Origin: Enhydrobacter aerosaccus
Lineage (GTDB): Bacteria; Pseudomonadota; Alphaproteobacteria; Reyranellales; Reyranellaceae
Assembly: GCF_900167455.1 (NCBI RefSeq)
Contig: NZ_FUWJ01000002.1
Location: 868,305 to 932,304, forward strand
DNA length: 64,000 nucleotides
Reading direction: 5' to 3'
In this document: piece by piece, positions 43,318-52,180 of the stretch
How the letters are laid out: every line of letters starts with the position of its first letter
Position numbering within the stretch: the stretch's first letter is position 1
Program-made: the position numbers and the translations under genes
The notes under the pieces: model-generated
Database searches by the model: none
The model's input: the letters and a program-made list of their open reading frames with translations, nothing else
Told to the model about the DNA's origin: nothing

Positions 43318-43776
43318 ATGCTTCTCACTCTCTATGAACCGGACATCCCGCAGAATCTCGGCGCCTTCATCCGGCTGTCGGCCTGTCTCGCCGTCCCGCT
43401 GCACATCATCGAGCCGTGCGGCTTCCCCCTCGACGACAAGCGCATTCGACGCGCCTCGATGGACTATTACGACCTCGCCCACATCGTCCGGCATGCGTCA
43501 TGGGACAGCTTTCGGCGCGACCGGCCGGCCGGTCGCCTGGTCCTGCTGACGACACAGGCCGCGCAAACCTTCCCCGATGTCGTCTTTCGGCGCGACGATA
43601 TCCTGCTGCTGGGCCGCGAAAGCGCCGGCGTGCCCCAGGCCGTGCACGACGCCGCCGACCTCCGACTGCGCATTCCACTGCAGCGCGGCGCGCGTTCGCT
43701 GAATGTCGCCCTGGCCGCCACAATGGTATTGAGCGAGAGCCTGCGGCAAACCGGCGGCTTCGCCACCCTGACCTGA
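43318..43776 (+). CDS. trmL: tRNA (cytidine(34)-2'-O)-methyltransferase
   Basis: This 152-residue SPOUT enzyme 2'-O-methylates wobble base 34 of certain leucine tRNAs. It has the N-terminal [20 protein letters not shown], the trefoil-knot core [23 protein letters not shown] and the closing [21 protein letters not shown]. Length matches E. coli TrmL. hemF follows after 10 bases; the petABC-trmL-hemF neighbourhood is common in alphaproteobacteria. Confidence 0.95.
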   Translation: MLLTLYEPDIPQNLGAFIRLSACLAVPLHIIEPCGFPLDDKRIRRASMDYYDLAHIVRHASWDSFRRDRPAGRLVLLTTQAAQTFPDVVFRRDDILLLGRESAGVPQAVHDAADLRLRIPLQRGARSLNVALAATMVLSESLRQTGGFATLT

Positions 43777-43786
43777 GGGACGTGAC

Positions 43787-44710
43787 ATGACTCTGCCCAC
43801 TCGCCATGCCACCGGCCCGCAAGGGCCCTCCCCGCTGCCGCCGGAAAAAACCGTGGCCGAGCGCAAGGATCAGGCTCGCGCCTGGTTCGAGCATCTGCGC
43901 GACCGGATCTGCAGCGAGTTCGAACACATCGAGGACGAGCTCACCGGCACGCATCGCGACCTGCCGCGCGGACGCTTCGCCCGCACGGAATGGCAGCGCG
44001 AGCGCGGCCCCAACGGCGAGGAGCGCGGCGGCGGAGTCATTTCCATCATGCGCGGCCGCGTGTTCGAAAAGGTCGGCGTGAACGTCTCGTCCGTCTTCGG
44101 CGAATTCAGCCCCGAATTCCGCAAGCAAATTCCCGGCGCCGCCGAGGATCCGCGCTTCTTCGCGACCGGCATCTCCCTGGTGGCGCATATGCGCTCGCCG
44201 CGCGTGCCCGCCACGCACATGAACACGCGCTTCATCGTCACCACCCGCGCCTGGTTCGGCGGCGGCGCCGATCTCACGCCGATGACTCCGAACGACGCCG
44301 ACACGCGCGACTTCCACGCCGCCTTGAAGGGCGCCTGCGATGCGCACGACACGACCTGCTATCCGCGCTTCAAGGATTGGTGCGACGAATATTTCTTCCT
44401 GCCGCATCGCGGCGAACCGCGCGGCGTGGGCGGAATCTTCTACGACTATCTCGATTCAGGTGATTTCGGCCGGGACTTCGCGTTCACCCGGTCAGTCGGC
44501 GAAGCCTTCCTTGCCGTCTACCCCAAGCTCGTGCGACGCCACATGAACGAGCCCTGGACCGCCGCCGAGCGCGAGCATCAGCTCGTGCGCCGCGGACGCT
44601 ATGTCGAGTTCAACCTGCTGCACGATCGCGGCACGCGGTTCGGTCTCATGACCGGCGGCAATGTCGAGGCGATTCTGATGTCGCTGCCGCCCGAGGTGAA
44701 GTGGCCGTAG
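43787..44710 (+). CDS. hemF: Oxygen-dependent coproporphyrinogen III oxidase
   Basis: This 307-residue enzyme converts coproporphyrinogen III to protoporphyrinogen IX in haem synthesis, using oxygen. Family landmarks are [60 protein letters not shown] and [19 protein letters not shown]. Conserved catalytic histidines are present. A GAGGG site overlaps the trmL stop. Confidence 0.97.
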   Translation: MTLPTRHATGPQGPSPLPPEKTVAERKDQARAWFEHLRDRICSEFEHIEDELTGTHRDLPRGRFARTEWQRERGPNGEERGGGVISIMRGRVFEKVGVNVSSVFGEFSPEFRKQIPGAAEDPRFFATGISLVAHMRSPRVPATHMNTRFIVTTRAWFGGGADLTPMTPNDADTRDFHAALKGACDAHDTTCYPRFKDWCDEYFFLPHRGEPRGVGGIFYDYLDSGDFGRDFAFTRSVGEAFLAVYPKLVRRHMNEPWTAAEREHQLVRRGRYVEFNLLHDRGTRFGLMTGGNVEAILMSLPPEVKWP

Positions 44711-44887
44711 CGACCTGGACGGTCTTGGCCTGACACAAGGGCGTCATTCAACCGGCTTGTCGGAAGCAGGCCGACGGTTCCCATGGCCAAAGGTGATCGG
44801 ACTTAAGACAGCCGAATCTTCCTGAAGCTTCTCTTCGACTTGCCTGCGCGCGCGGTCCGGGTCAGAAAAGGCATGGGAGATTCGCGA

Positions 44888-45979
44888 ATGCTGCTCGAAA
44901 CCGGGCTCCGAGGTGGCGCATTTGCGCTAATCGGCATACTTGCGATCATTGGCCTTCCTGGCTCGCTCCGATCACCGATCGGCCGAGTCACATTGCTGCT
45001 CGACCTTTGTGTACTCGCGTTTCTGATCGAAACGGCGCCTGGACTCCATGAAGGGCTCGCTTGGTGGATTATCCCGGCGCGGATCCTCAGCAACTCAATT
45101 GCCGGCGTGTTTGTCGCGTGGGCCGAGACGGTCTTTGGTGATGCCGCCCGACCAACGCGATGGCGGTGGGCCGTCTTCATTGCGTTGCTGCCGCTCGCAA
45201 CCGTTGCAACCTTATCCGGCGCGAGCCGGGCATGGAACGCAACGCATGCCGCGACGCTGATCGTGGCGATCTGCGAGACCGCTCGCGTGCTTGCCGGACG
45301 CAAGGCAGATCTGGTCGAGGGACGACGGCGCCTGAGGGTCGTTTTCGCTTGTGCTGTAGGTCTCGTCATTCTGACAACAACGGTGCTGGATGCTGCCGGC
45401 GTCCGCTGGTTGCCTGGCCTCTTGGCGATACTTGGCGTGGCTGTGGCCGCGGCTCTACTGCGTCTGCGCGCCGTCTTTCCCGAGCCGACACTTGCTGCAG
45501 CGCCGATGGTGCCAGCGACACCGACGCCTCCCGCGCCTGGAACGGAAATGAGCGCCGACGAGCGCCAGCTGGCCGAGCGGCTGCGGCAGGCCATGGAGCG
45601 GGACCGCGTCTATCGCGACATGAATCTTTCGATAGATCGACTGGCCGAGCGGCTGGGTACCCCCGAGTATCGGCTCCGGCGGCTGATCAACCAACGGCTG
45701 GGCCACCGGAACTTCAACGATTTCGTCAACCAGCACAGACTGAACGAAGCGCGGATAGCGTTATCCGATCCCGCCCAGGCGCGTGTCCCAGTGCTCACCA
45801 TCGCCCTTGACGCAGGTTGGGGCTCCATCGGTCCCTTCAACCGTGCCTTCAAGGCCCAGACCGGGCAAACCCCCACTGAGTTCCGCCGCCGGGCGCTGGC
45901 CGATTCCGAAATCGGCCATACTTCGCGGGATTCGGTCACCACGGACGCGGCTTCCGGCAAGACGCCGACCTCGGCCTAA
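44888..45979 (+). CDS. AraC family regulator with N-terminal membrane domain
   Basis: This 363-residue protein has an N-terminal domain with about six to seven hydrophobic helices (about residues 5-210), then a linker and a C-terminal AraC/XylS double helix-turn-helix (LSIDRLAERLGTPEYRLRRL, then IALDAGWGSIGPFNRAFKAQTG). Such regulators sense an envelope or membrane signal and bind DNA from the membrane. ATG 44888 has GGGAGA seven bases upstream and is preferred. It is followed 34 bases later by an acyltransferase gene on the same strand, its probable target or partner. Confidence 0.87.
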   Translation: MLLETGLRGGAFALIGILAIIGLPGSLRSPIGRVTLLLDLCVLAFLIETAPGLHEGLAWWIIPARILSNSIAGVFVAWAETVFGDAARPTRWRWAVFIALLPLATVATLSGASRAWNATHAATLIVAICETARVLAGRKADLVEGRRRLRVVFACAVGLVILTTTVLDAAGVRWLPGLLAILGVAVAAALLRLRAVFPEPTLAAAPMVPATPTPPAPGTEMSADERQLAERLRQAMERDRVYRDMNLSIDRLAERLGTPEYRLRRLINQRLGHRNFNDFVNQHRLNEARIALSDPAQARVPVLTIALDAGWGSIGPFNRAFKAQTGQTPTEFRRRALADSEIGHTSRDSVTTDAASGKTPTSA

Positions 45980-46013
45980 GGTCTCATCCGGGCGCAACCG
46001 GGAGGATAGCGCC

Positions 46014-47159
46014 ATGACCGTTGGGCGGCCGAACCATCGCCTTTTCTATATAGACAACCTGCGCTGGTCGGCGATCAACATGGTCGTCATCATGCACGCG
46101 GCCGTGACCTACTCTCCGTTCGGCGCCTGGTACTATCGTGAGCATCCCGAGCTGAACCTCGATGCGAAGATCGCCTTCGCCGCCTACCAATCGTTTCAGC
46201 ATGCGGTAGCGATGGGATTGCTCTTCGGCATCGCCGGCTACTTCGCGGCAGGCGCTGTCGCACGGAAGGGTACGGAAGGCTTCATCCACGAACGGCTGAA
46301 GAGGCTGGGCCTGCCGCTGCTGCTCTATATGACAGTGATCGGCCCGTTGACCGAGTATTTCGTAGCAGGATCATGGCAGTCGAAACCGCCGCGCCCGTTC
46401 CTCCAAGACTGGTGGTTGCACCTCCGCTCGGGGGAACTTCTCAGCGAATCGGGCCCCCTCTGGTTCTGCCTCGTGCTTCTCCTCTTCTCCGCAGCCTATG
46501 CGGGGCTGTGTCGCGTGCGCCCCACCCGACTGGCGCCGCGTCCCCCTCCTTCCGTCGCCATGGTGTTGGGCTACGCCGGCCTGATCGCCATCGTGACATT
46601 CACGGTCGGCGTCGCCTTTCCGAACGCGGGGACTGTTCTGAACGTCGATGTGCACGACTTTCCGCAATACCCCCTCATGTATGCGGCTGGGATCACCGCG
46701 TGGAAGGCAGACTGGTTGCGTCAGATTCCGTCTCACGTGGGCAGAAGATGGTTGTGGGCTGGCATTGCGGCCGGCGGAGCGCTGTGGGCTCTGCTGGTCG
46801 CCGCGGGAGGGGCGCTGACCGGAGATTTGTCCGCCTATGGCAGCGGCTGGCATTGGCAGGCGGCTGGCATCGACACTTGGCGCTCGTTCACCTGTCTCAC
46901 TCTGTCGTTGGGATTGATTATCCTCTACCGCGACTGCTTCAACGCCCAAGGTCCGGTTTCTCGCTTCCTCACCCGCAATGCGTTTGGCGTCTACGTCTTG
47001 CACGCGCCAATCCTGATCGCGATTACGCGCCTCCTACATATCTTGCCAGCTTCCATCGGTGTTAAATTTGCTCTGGCAAGCATATGCGGTGTAGCGATCA
47101 GCTTTCTCTTTGTTGGCCTGGTCGCTCGGCGGATGCCTGGTTTGCGGGCGGTGCTCTGA
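46014..47159 (+). CDS. Acyltransferase family integral membrane protein (OpgC/MdoC-like)
   Basis: This 381-residue acyltransferase-3 family protein begins RLFYIDNLRWSAINMVVIMHAAVTYS, the usual first helix with an acidic/His catalytic region, and has about ten helices. SGPLWFCLVLLLFSAAYAGL and AFGVYVLHAPILI are typical. Relatives succinylate or acetylate periplasmic glucans, lipids or sugars. ATG 46014 has GGGAGGATAGC upstream. It pairs with the membrane AraC regulator 34 bases earlier, a recurrent two-gene arrangement. Confidence 0.88.
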   Translation: MTVGRPNHRLFYIDNLRWSAINMVVIMHAAVTYSPFGAWYYREHPELNLDAKIAFAAYQSFQHAVAMGLLFGIAGYFAAGAVARKGTEGFIHERLKRLGLPLLLYMTVIGPLTEYFVAGSWQSKPPRPFLQDWWLHLRSGELLSESGPLWFCLVLLLFSAAYAGLCRVRPTRLAPRPPPSVAMVLGYAGLIAIVTFTVGVAFPNAGTVLNVDVHDFPQYPLMYAAGITAWKADWLRQIPSHVGRRWLWAGIAAGGALWALLVAAGGALTGDLSAYGSGWHWQAAGIDTWRSFTCLTLSLGLIILYRDCFNAQGPVSRFLTRNAFGVYVLHAPILIAITRLLHILPASIGVKFALASICGVAISFLFVGLVARRMPGLRAVL

Positions 47160-47208
47160 GGTACCGTATGACCTTACCAAGAGGTCAGCTACCGCTTCGA
47201 TCCGATCG

Positions 47209-47448
47209 CTAACGCCGCGGTCCACCGAAGATCCAGCCGAGGGCGATCGCGCTTCCGAGAACGGCCAACGGTACGCCGACCAGCAGGGCCGCCAGATCGA
47301 TGGCCTGGGCGAACGTCCACGAACGGCCGCCCAGCTCGTCATCGATCTCCAGATCGCGATGATCCTTGAAGTGCCGAAGGGCGAAGACGATCCAGATCGT
47401 CGACAGGAGAAGCCAGAGGAGAAGGAGTCGACGTCTGTTGTTCGTCAC
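47209..47448 (-). CDS. Small two-helix membrane protein
   Basis: This 79-residue protein has two hydrophobic helices (LLLLWLLLSTIWIVFAL and AIDLAALLVGVPLAVLGSAIAL). The GTG at 47448 has GGCGGGAG well placed and is preferred to the longer 114-residue reading, whose upstream part is not hydrophobic or conserved-looking. Convergent with the acyltransferase gene. No family recognised. Confidence 0.5.
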   Translation of the reverse strand: MTNNRRRLLLLWLLLSTIWIVFALRHFKDHRDLEIDDELGGRSWTFAQAIDLAALLVGVPLAVLGSAIALGWIFGGPRR

Positions 47449-47577
47449 GCCTGAACTCCCGCCGACGCCGACGGGGCGGTCGTGCCGAACCGATCGCCAC
47501 AGAGCAAAGAGAGAATGGCGCTCGCCGGAACTCTCCTTGTTGTCCTCCTGCAAGCGCCAGGCGGCGTGCTCTCGGCG

Positions 47578-47913
47578 CTAACCACGAACCCAATGCCCGG
47601 GGTCGTGGCGCCATCCGTCGTGATCGTGATGCCAGCGGTCCGACTCCCAGCGATAGCCCGGCCGTTCGGCCAGCCATCGGCCCGGCCTCCAGACGTGGCG
47701 CCCTTCCTGCCAGGCCCAGTAACCCGGCGCCCAGACATAGCCTGGCCGGGCGGCCGGCACGGGTTCCGGCATGGGGGCTGGCGGCGGCGTGCCGATCGCG
47801 ATGCCGACATTCAGGCTGGCCTGCGCCAGAGCCGGCGGCGCGGTCGGGAGAGCGACCAGTTCCAGGGCGACGAGGAGGATGGCGGAGATCACCGGACCGC
47901 TACGCTGCAACAT
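47578..47913 (-). CDS. YXWGXW repeat-containing secreted protein
   Basis: This 111-residue protein has a signal peptide (VISAILLVALELVALPTAPPALAQ cut in two hydrophobic parts) followed by a Pro-rich linker and the tryptophan-rich repeats GYVWAPGYWAWQEGRHVWRPG and YRWESDRWHHDHDGW. The YXWGXW family is common in proteobacterial secreted or surface proteins of unknown function. ATG 47913 sits at the start of the signal peptide. Confidence 0.7.
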   Translation of the reverse strand: MLQRSGPVISAILLVALELVALPTAPPALAQASLNVGIAIGTPPPAPMPEPVPAARPGYVWAPGYWAWQEGRHVWRPGRWLAERPGYRWESDRWHHDHDGWRHDPGHWVRG

Positions 47914-48086
47914 GACTGATTCCTTTCGTTGCATGCGGAGCTACGAGCGGGCGCGACCCGCCATCCCCGGGCGCTATCGGGGCGTTCCGGCGCGAATGCC
48001 TCGCACAGCCTGTGCGACGACTACACGAATTATTGAAGAAAGTGACACGATCCAGGCACGCTCATAGGTGGTACTTCGTATTATGA

Positions 48087-48108
48087 GCACCTGCCCCTTC
48101 GCAGGTGC
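48087..48108 (+). promoter_or_regulatory. Hairpin in the leader of the small membrane ORF
   Basis: Perfect 8-bp stem GCACCTGC/GCAGGTGC with a 6-base loop, 20 bases upstream of the ATG at 48129. It could control translation of that ORF or be a remnant of a transcription signal. Confidence 0.35.
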
Positions 48109-48128
48109 CATTCGAAGGATGTTCCGCC

Positions 48129-48284
48129 ATGGTTACGCGGCTTCTTCTATTCAATGCGCTGATCATGTTCGCGGCGGCGATGAGTCTTCTGTTCTTCGTG
48201 GACGAGGAAGACCGATCCGTCTCGTCCAAGGATCACAACGCGCTGGACCACATTACCTTCACGGCCTACCCGTCGGATTTGTGA
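48129..48284 (+). CDS. Small membrane ORF (51 residues), tentative
   Basis: The product begins with one hydrophobic helix (LLLFNALIMFAAAMSLLFFV) and has a short acidic tail (DEEDRSVSSKDHNALD). A GAAGGA ribosome site lies about ten bases upstream of ATG 48129, and a stable hairpin precedes it. No homologous family is recognised, and codon statistics cannot be judged at this length. It sits in a gap between the YXWGXW gene and the alcohol dehydrogenase gene. Confidence 0.35.
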   Translation: MVTRLLLFNALIMFAAAMSLLFFVDEEDRSVSSKDHNALDHITFTAYPSDL

Positions 48285-48441
48285 CGCAGGCCGCGAGGAG
48301 CGCTGGATTCGCGCGACCGCAAAGGAGTATCCGGCGGCGCGCCTCGAACACATTCCCGTGAGGCCGAGCCTCCTGCATGGCCGGATGCGAGCCGTGAGCG
48401 CTTGTTCGTCCGGACGTATCCCAGGGAACGATGTTGTATAA

Positions 48442-49512
48442 TTAGTCTAATGGTCTTTCGGCGCCGATTTGCCCGAGTTTCCTACCTGGCGTCGTCCCGA
48501 ACGAGCGGACTGCCGCGACATAGAGTTCGCGGCTTGACCATGCTGCCGGGGCCTCCTCCCACGACACTTCCAACGTCGGCACGCGATCGGCGCGGAAGCC
48601 GCAATTGGCCCAAGCCGACAGGACGCCGTCGTGGCTGTGACGGCAATCGGGCCGGCCGATCGTCCAGTGGACACCGCGATGATAGAGAACACGAGTATCA
48701 AACGTCGGTTGCTCCAACATGCTTGGCGTCACGCTGACCACATCGCCCCCCGGGGCAGCGAGGTCGAACGCCTTCATCAGGGCGCTAGCCGTTGCGTTGG
48801 CCACGACCACGACGTCGTATGCCCCTGCCTCCGACTCGAAATCGGTTGCCACCTCAGCGCCATAGCTGGCCGCAATCGCCGTCCGCCGCGGGTCGCGATC
48901 GATATACCTTACAGTCGCAGCGCCCAAGGCAACGGCCAATCCGGCTGAATAGATGCCGATGATCTGCGCATCTCCACCGAGAACAGCGACGCGCGCCTCG
49001 GGATGGCGCGCCAGGCGAGGCGCGACCGCGCGCCATGCGTCCGCCGCCATGTCGGCGAGACCGATCAGGCTCGATGGATCGGCATGAGCGGGCACCGGCG
49101 TCAGCATCGCATCGGCGAAGGGAACGCGAACAATGTCGGCAAGACCGCCGCCATACCCTCCCTCTCGGCCCATACCGTAGGATGCCGCAAATGGAACCGC
49201 GCTGCATCGTCCGGTAAAGCCGCGCCGGCAGTTGCCGCAGACGCCGCAGGAGATTTGGGCAGGCACGAACACGCTTTGACCTGGCCGCAAGCGCTTCACC
49301 TTATCGCCGACCGACAAGATCTCTCCGATGATCTCGTGTCCGATGGGCGCGCCCGCAAGCATCGGCATCCGGCCGCGGACAAAGGCGACGTCGAGATCGC
49401 AGCGCCCGACCACGACCGGCCGTACCAGCGCCTCGAGATCGCCTTGTAGACAAGGGTCGGGAGCCTCGCGCCACTCTACGAGACCGGGCTTCACAAACAC
49501 CGCGTGCCGCAT
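48442..49512 (-). CDS. Zinc-dependent alcohol dehydrogenase (MDR family)
   Basis: This 356-residue enzyme has catalytic zinc ligands in GRCDLD and GHE (in APIGHEIIGEI), the structural-zinc cysteines CGVCGNCRRGFTGRC, and a Rossmann domain (ARVAVLGGDAQIIGIYSAGLA). It oxidises or reduces an alcohol/aldehyde with NAD(P). N-terminal MRHAVFVKPG is typical. It is followed by DUF4267 and divergent LysR genes, so that regulator may control it. Substrate unknown. Confidence 0.9.
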   Translation of the reverse strand: MRHAVFVKPGLVEWREAPDPCLQGDLEALVRPVVVGRCDLDVAFVRGRMPMLAGAPIGHEIIGEILSVGDKVKRLRPGQSVFVPAQISCGVCGNCRRGFTGRCSAVPFAASYGMGREGGYGGGLADIVRVPFADAMLTPVPAHADPSSLIGLADMAADAWRAVAPRLARHPEARVAVLGGDAQIIGIYSAGLAVALGAATVRYIDRDPRRTAIAASYGAEVATDFESEAGAYDVVVVANATASALMKAFDLAAPGGDVVSVTPSMLEQPTFDTRVLYHRGVHWTIGRPDCRHSHDGVLSAWANCGFRADRVPTLEVSWEEAPAAWSSRELYVAAVRSFGTTPGRKLGQIGAERPLD

Positions 49513-49531
49513 GGATCTTCCCTTTCTGCAA

Positions 49532-49927
49532 TCAGCGCAGCAGAAAGCCGCCAAGGGCGGCGAGCACCAGCGCAATGACGGCAGGCCTCGCAATGGACAA
49601 GCCAAAGCCCAAGTGTCGTGAGACGACATAGGCATCGATGAGGGCAATGACCGCGGCGCAGAGGAAAAAGATGCCGACGCTGCGCCTTTGGTCGAGCGCA
49701 ATCGCCAGCAGGGCGAAAAGACCGAGGCCTATGTTTCGAGCGCCGAAGGCCTGAACGTAGGCGAGCCCATTACCTTCCGTGAGAGGTATCCCGAACCCGG
49801 ATGCCGCCGTCGCAGGCGCCATGACGGCCCGTACGCCGATTGCAAAGAGCGCCCCCAGCACGATCACTGAAAGCCAGGGCAGCGGCGAGGTCCAAGACAA
49901 CTCCCGCGCAACAACGTCAGTCGACAT
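49532..49927 (-). CDS. DUF4267 domain membrane protein
   Basis: This 131-residue protein has about four hydrophobic helices and matches the DUF4267 pattern: FAIGVRAVMAPATAASGFGI, AYVQAFGARNIGLGLFAL and ALIDAYVVSRH. The family often lies beside oxidoreductases and transcription regulators, with no proven role. It is upstream of the alcohol dehydrogenase gene on the same strand, 19 bases away, and divergent from the LysR gene. Confidence 0.85.
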   Translation of the reverse strand: MSTDVVARELSWTSPLPWLSVIVLGALFAIGVRAVMAPATAASGFGIPLTEGNGLAYVQAFGARNIGLGLFALLAIALDQRRSVGIFFLCAAVIALIDAYVVSRHLGFGLSIARPAVIALVLAALGGFLLR

Positions 49928-50002
49928 CCGATCACCCTTTCGTGCTTCGTTCGAAAGTTTCGACCGGACGATCCTATGGCTTCGCTCCGAGCGGAATGGA
50001 GT

Positions 50003-50944
50003 ATGATGAAAAACAGATTTTCATGGTTGAAAAGCATGTTCTGGGATGATCTTCACTGCTTCGTCGCCGTCGCGAACGCCGGAACCCTCAGCGGCGGTGC
50101 GAAGCGCCTTGGCATGAGCACCGCGACAATCGGCCGGCGGATCAATTCATTGGAATCGGTTCTGGGCATACGGCTCGTCGACAAGTCGCCGACAGGCGTT
50201 CAATTGACGAACAACGGAACGAAAATCCTGACCCTGGCGAATGCCGGTGCACGCCAGATCGACGAGGTCCAGCGCATTGCCGCGTCGTTGCGGATGGCGG
50301 ATTGGCCGGAGCCCATACGGATATCGGCCACCGAACCGATCGTGTCCGGCATCCTGGCGCCGCAGATAGCGCAATTGTTCCGCATGGATCCCACGGTCCG
50401 AGTCGATCTCAGGTCGGCGACCGAGAATGCCCGCCTCATCAGTCGCGAAGCCGACCTGGCGATTCGACTGTCCCAGCCCAAAGGGGACAGCCTCGTTGCC
50501 CGAAGATTGGCCACGCTGACAATGAGCCTCTACGCAGCAAGAGGCTATCTTCGAGGCCGCAATCCCCGCGCTATCGACCTCTCCGAAGAACGGCTCGTTG
50601 CCTTCAATGAAAGTTACGGTGAAATACCGGAAATCAAATGGATCTCGGATATGGGCCTCGAGAGTCGGGTCGTCTTCACCACATCGAGTACGGGAGCCCT
50701 TATCGAGGCCGTCAGGGCTGGAGTTGGGATCGGCTTGCTCCCAGATATGTTCACGCGCGAATTCGAGGATATCGAACGGGTGACGCTCCGGCTATTGTTG
50801 CCGACGCGAACCCCTTGGCTGCTCGTTCATCGGGATTTGCGGGCCGTCAAGCAGTTGCGCACAGTGCGGCGATGGATTGTGCAAGCATTTGAGGGCGCCC
50901 AAGGCGAGGACCGCAAACCCCGGCATGCGACGACGAGACCATGA
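50003..50944 (+). CDS. LysR family transcriptional regulator
   Basis: This 313-residue regulator has the N-terminal helix-turn-helix (FVAVANAGTLSGGAKRLGMSTATIGRRINSLE cut across two motifs) and a periplasmic-binding-like effector domain from about residue 100. The start is uncertain: ATG 50003 has GCGGAA upstream; ATG 50036 (MFWDDLHCF) gives the usual LysR N-terminus. It is divergent from DUF4267 and the alcohol dehydrogenase and probably controls them. Confidence 0.88.
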   Translation: MMKNRFSWLKSMFWDDLHCFVAVANAGTLSGGAKRLGMSTATIGRRINSLESVLGIRLVDKSPTGVQLTNNGTKILTLANAGARQIDEVQRIAASLRMADWPEPIRISATEPIVSGILAPQIAQLFRMDPTVRVDLRSATENARLISREADLAIRLSQPKGDSLVARRLATLTMSLYAARGYLRGRNPRAIDLSEERLVAFNESYGEIPEIKWISDMGLESRVVFTTSSTGALIEAVRAGVGIGLLPDMFTREFEDIERVTLRLLLPTRTPWLLVHRDLRAVKQLRTVRRWIVQAFEGAQGEDRKPRHATTRP

Positions 50945-51078
50945 CCGCTTGTCGCCTGACGGTGGATCGCTCGACTGGAGCAGCACTATACCGCGTCGGG
51001 GATTGGGCCCGACTCCATCAGCAGGACGTCGCCGCGGTCGCATACTTGCCCGGCGCGGCGTCGTGAGCGGCGAATGCT

Positions 51079-51819
51079 CTAGAGTGCGACAGTCAGGCCG
51101 TCATACGCGCACTCCTCGGACGCCTGGTCGAGATTCGCCAGCATCTCCGGACTGAGATGGGTCAGCACCATGCGCTTGGGCGAAAGCTCGGCTCTGTGCT
51201 GGAGAATATCGATGTGGTTCATGTGGAACCGGATCTGCGTGTCGTAGAAGTAGCTTTCGCAGATGAACAGGTCGGCATCCTGCGCGAGTGCGGGCACGTC
51301 CTCGGTCCAGGCACTGTCGCCTGTGTAGGCCACCACCTTGCCGTTCACTTCCACCCTGACGGAGGCCGGGTTGGTGGCGTCGGTATGAGCGGCCGGAAAG
51401 CTCGTCACCGTCAGCGGGCCATGCCGGAAGGGCTGGCGGAAGCCGCTATCGAGGTACGTCAGCTCGAACTGTGGCGCGCGCTTGTGCATGCCCGGCAGCA
51501 GCGCTTCTCCCATGGCCATGATACGCGCCTGCGTGTCCCTCGGTCCGATGATGGTGAGCGGCGTGCGTCGGCGGGCACCGAGGGCAGCATCGAGCAACAG
51601 GAACGGCACACCGCCGCAATGATCGCCATGGAAGTGCGTGAGGATGACGGCATCGATGGTGTTCGGATCGACCCCGAGCTTCTTCAGGGCGATCAGGCTC
51701 GAGGCGCCGAAATCGATGGTGAAGCGCAGGCCGGGCGTGTCCACCAGGAAGCAGGTATTGAACCGACCGCCGGAGCCGAAGGCGTCGCCGCAGCCGGCGA
51801 ATGTGACCGTTGTCGTCAT
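51079..51819 (-). CDS. MBL-fold metallo-hydrolase
   Basis: This 246-residue protein has the metal motif HFHGDH (in ILTHFHGDHCGGVPF), DSAWTEDVPALAQDADL and the late histidine HLSPEM. N-terminal TFAGCGDAFGSGGRFNTCFLV resembles RNase Z and cyclic phosphodiesterase types. It could hydrolyse a phosphodiester, and its neighbour operon raises a link to phosphonate use, but it lacks the metal-binding cysteine cluster of PhnP. It lies 16 bases after the DUF962 gene and may be the last gene of that operon. Confidence 0.85.
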   Translation of the reverse strand: MTTTVTFAGCGDAFGSGGRFNTCFLVDTPGLRFTIDFGASSLIALKKLGVDPNTIDAVILTHFHGDHCGGVPFLLLDAALGARRRTPLTIIGPRDTQARIMAMGEALLPGMHKRAPQFELTYLDSGFRQPFRHGPLTVTSFPAAHTDATNPASVRVEVNGKVVAYTGDSAWTEDVPALAQDADLFICESYFYDTQIRFHMNHIDILQHRAELSPKRMVLTHLSPEMLANLDQASEECAYDGLTVAL

Positions 51820-51835
51820 GGTTGTCCGTCCGCAC

Positions 51836-52180
51836 TTACGAGTGCGCAGCGGCGGACGCCTGTTGCCGGGTACGGTGCAGCTCCGTGCTCAGCCTGCCCA
51901 CCAGCCAGTAGGCGAACATGCGCAGATCGCTGACGAACGACCAGATGGGATAGGCCCAAGTCGCCGGTCGATTGCCCTCGATGACGAAATGCGCGACCCA
52001 GGCCGGCAGGTAGAACAGCGCAAAGGCCGGAACGAGCAGCCAGGCATTCAGCGTGACCGCGGCGGCGATGGCGAAGCCGATGAAGCTCGCCGCGCCGACA
52101 TAATGGATCGCGCGAGTCGTGGCATGGCGATGCTGGTCAAGATAGTAGGGCCAGAATTCGCGATAGGTCTGGATCTTCAT
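51836..52180 (-). CDS. DUF962 (Mpo1-like) membrane protein
   Basis: This 114-residue protein starts with YREFWPYYLDQHRHATTRAI and contains HYVGAASFIGFAIAAAV and AWVAHFVIEGNRPATW, matching the DUF962/PF06127 family. In yeast, Mpo1 is a dioxygenase that opens the 2-hydroxy fatty acid pathway; histidines of the family are conserved here. About three hydrophobic segments are visible. Its start overlaps the ABC permease stop (ATGA), so it is translationally coupled to a transporter, which is unusual. Confidence 0.85.
   Translation of the reverse strand: MKIQTYREFWPYYLDQHRHATTRAIHYVGAASFIGFAIAAAVTLNAWLLVPAFALFYLPAWVAHFVIEGNRPATWAYPIWSFVSDLRMFAYWLVGRLSTELHRTRQQASAAAHS

Noticed and set aside
48437..48442. 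Perfect TATAAT sequence
   Set aside because: It overlaps the stop codon of the alcohol dehydrogenase gene, has no -35 at the right distance and leads into an antisense direction with no gene.
51079..51819. Calling the MBL hydrolase PhnP
   Set aside because: The N-terminal cysteine cluster of PhnP is absent and there are no other C-P lyase genes in the window, so the name would rest only on position.
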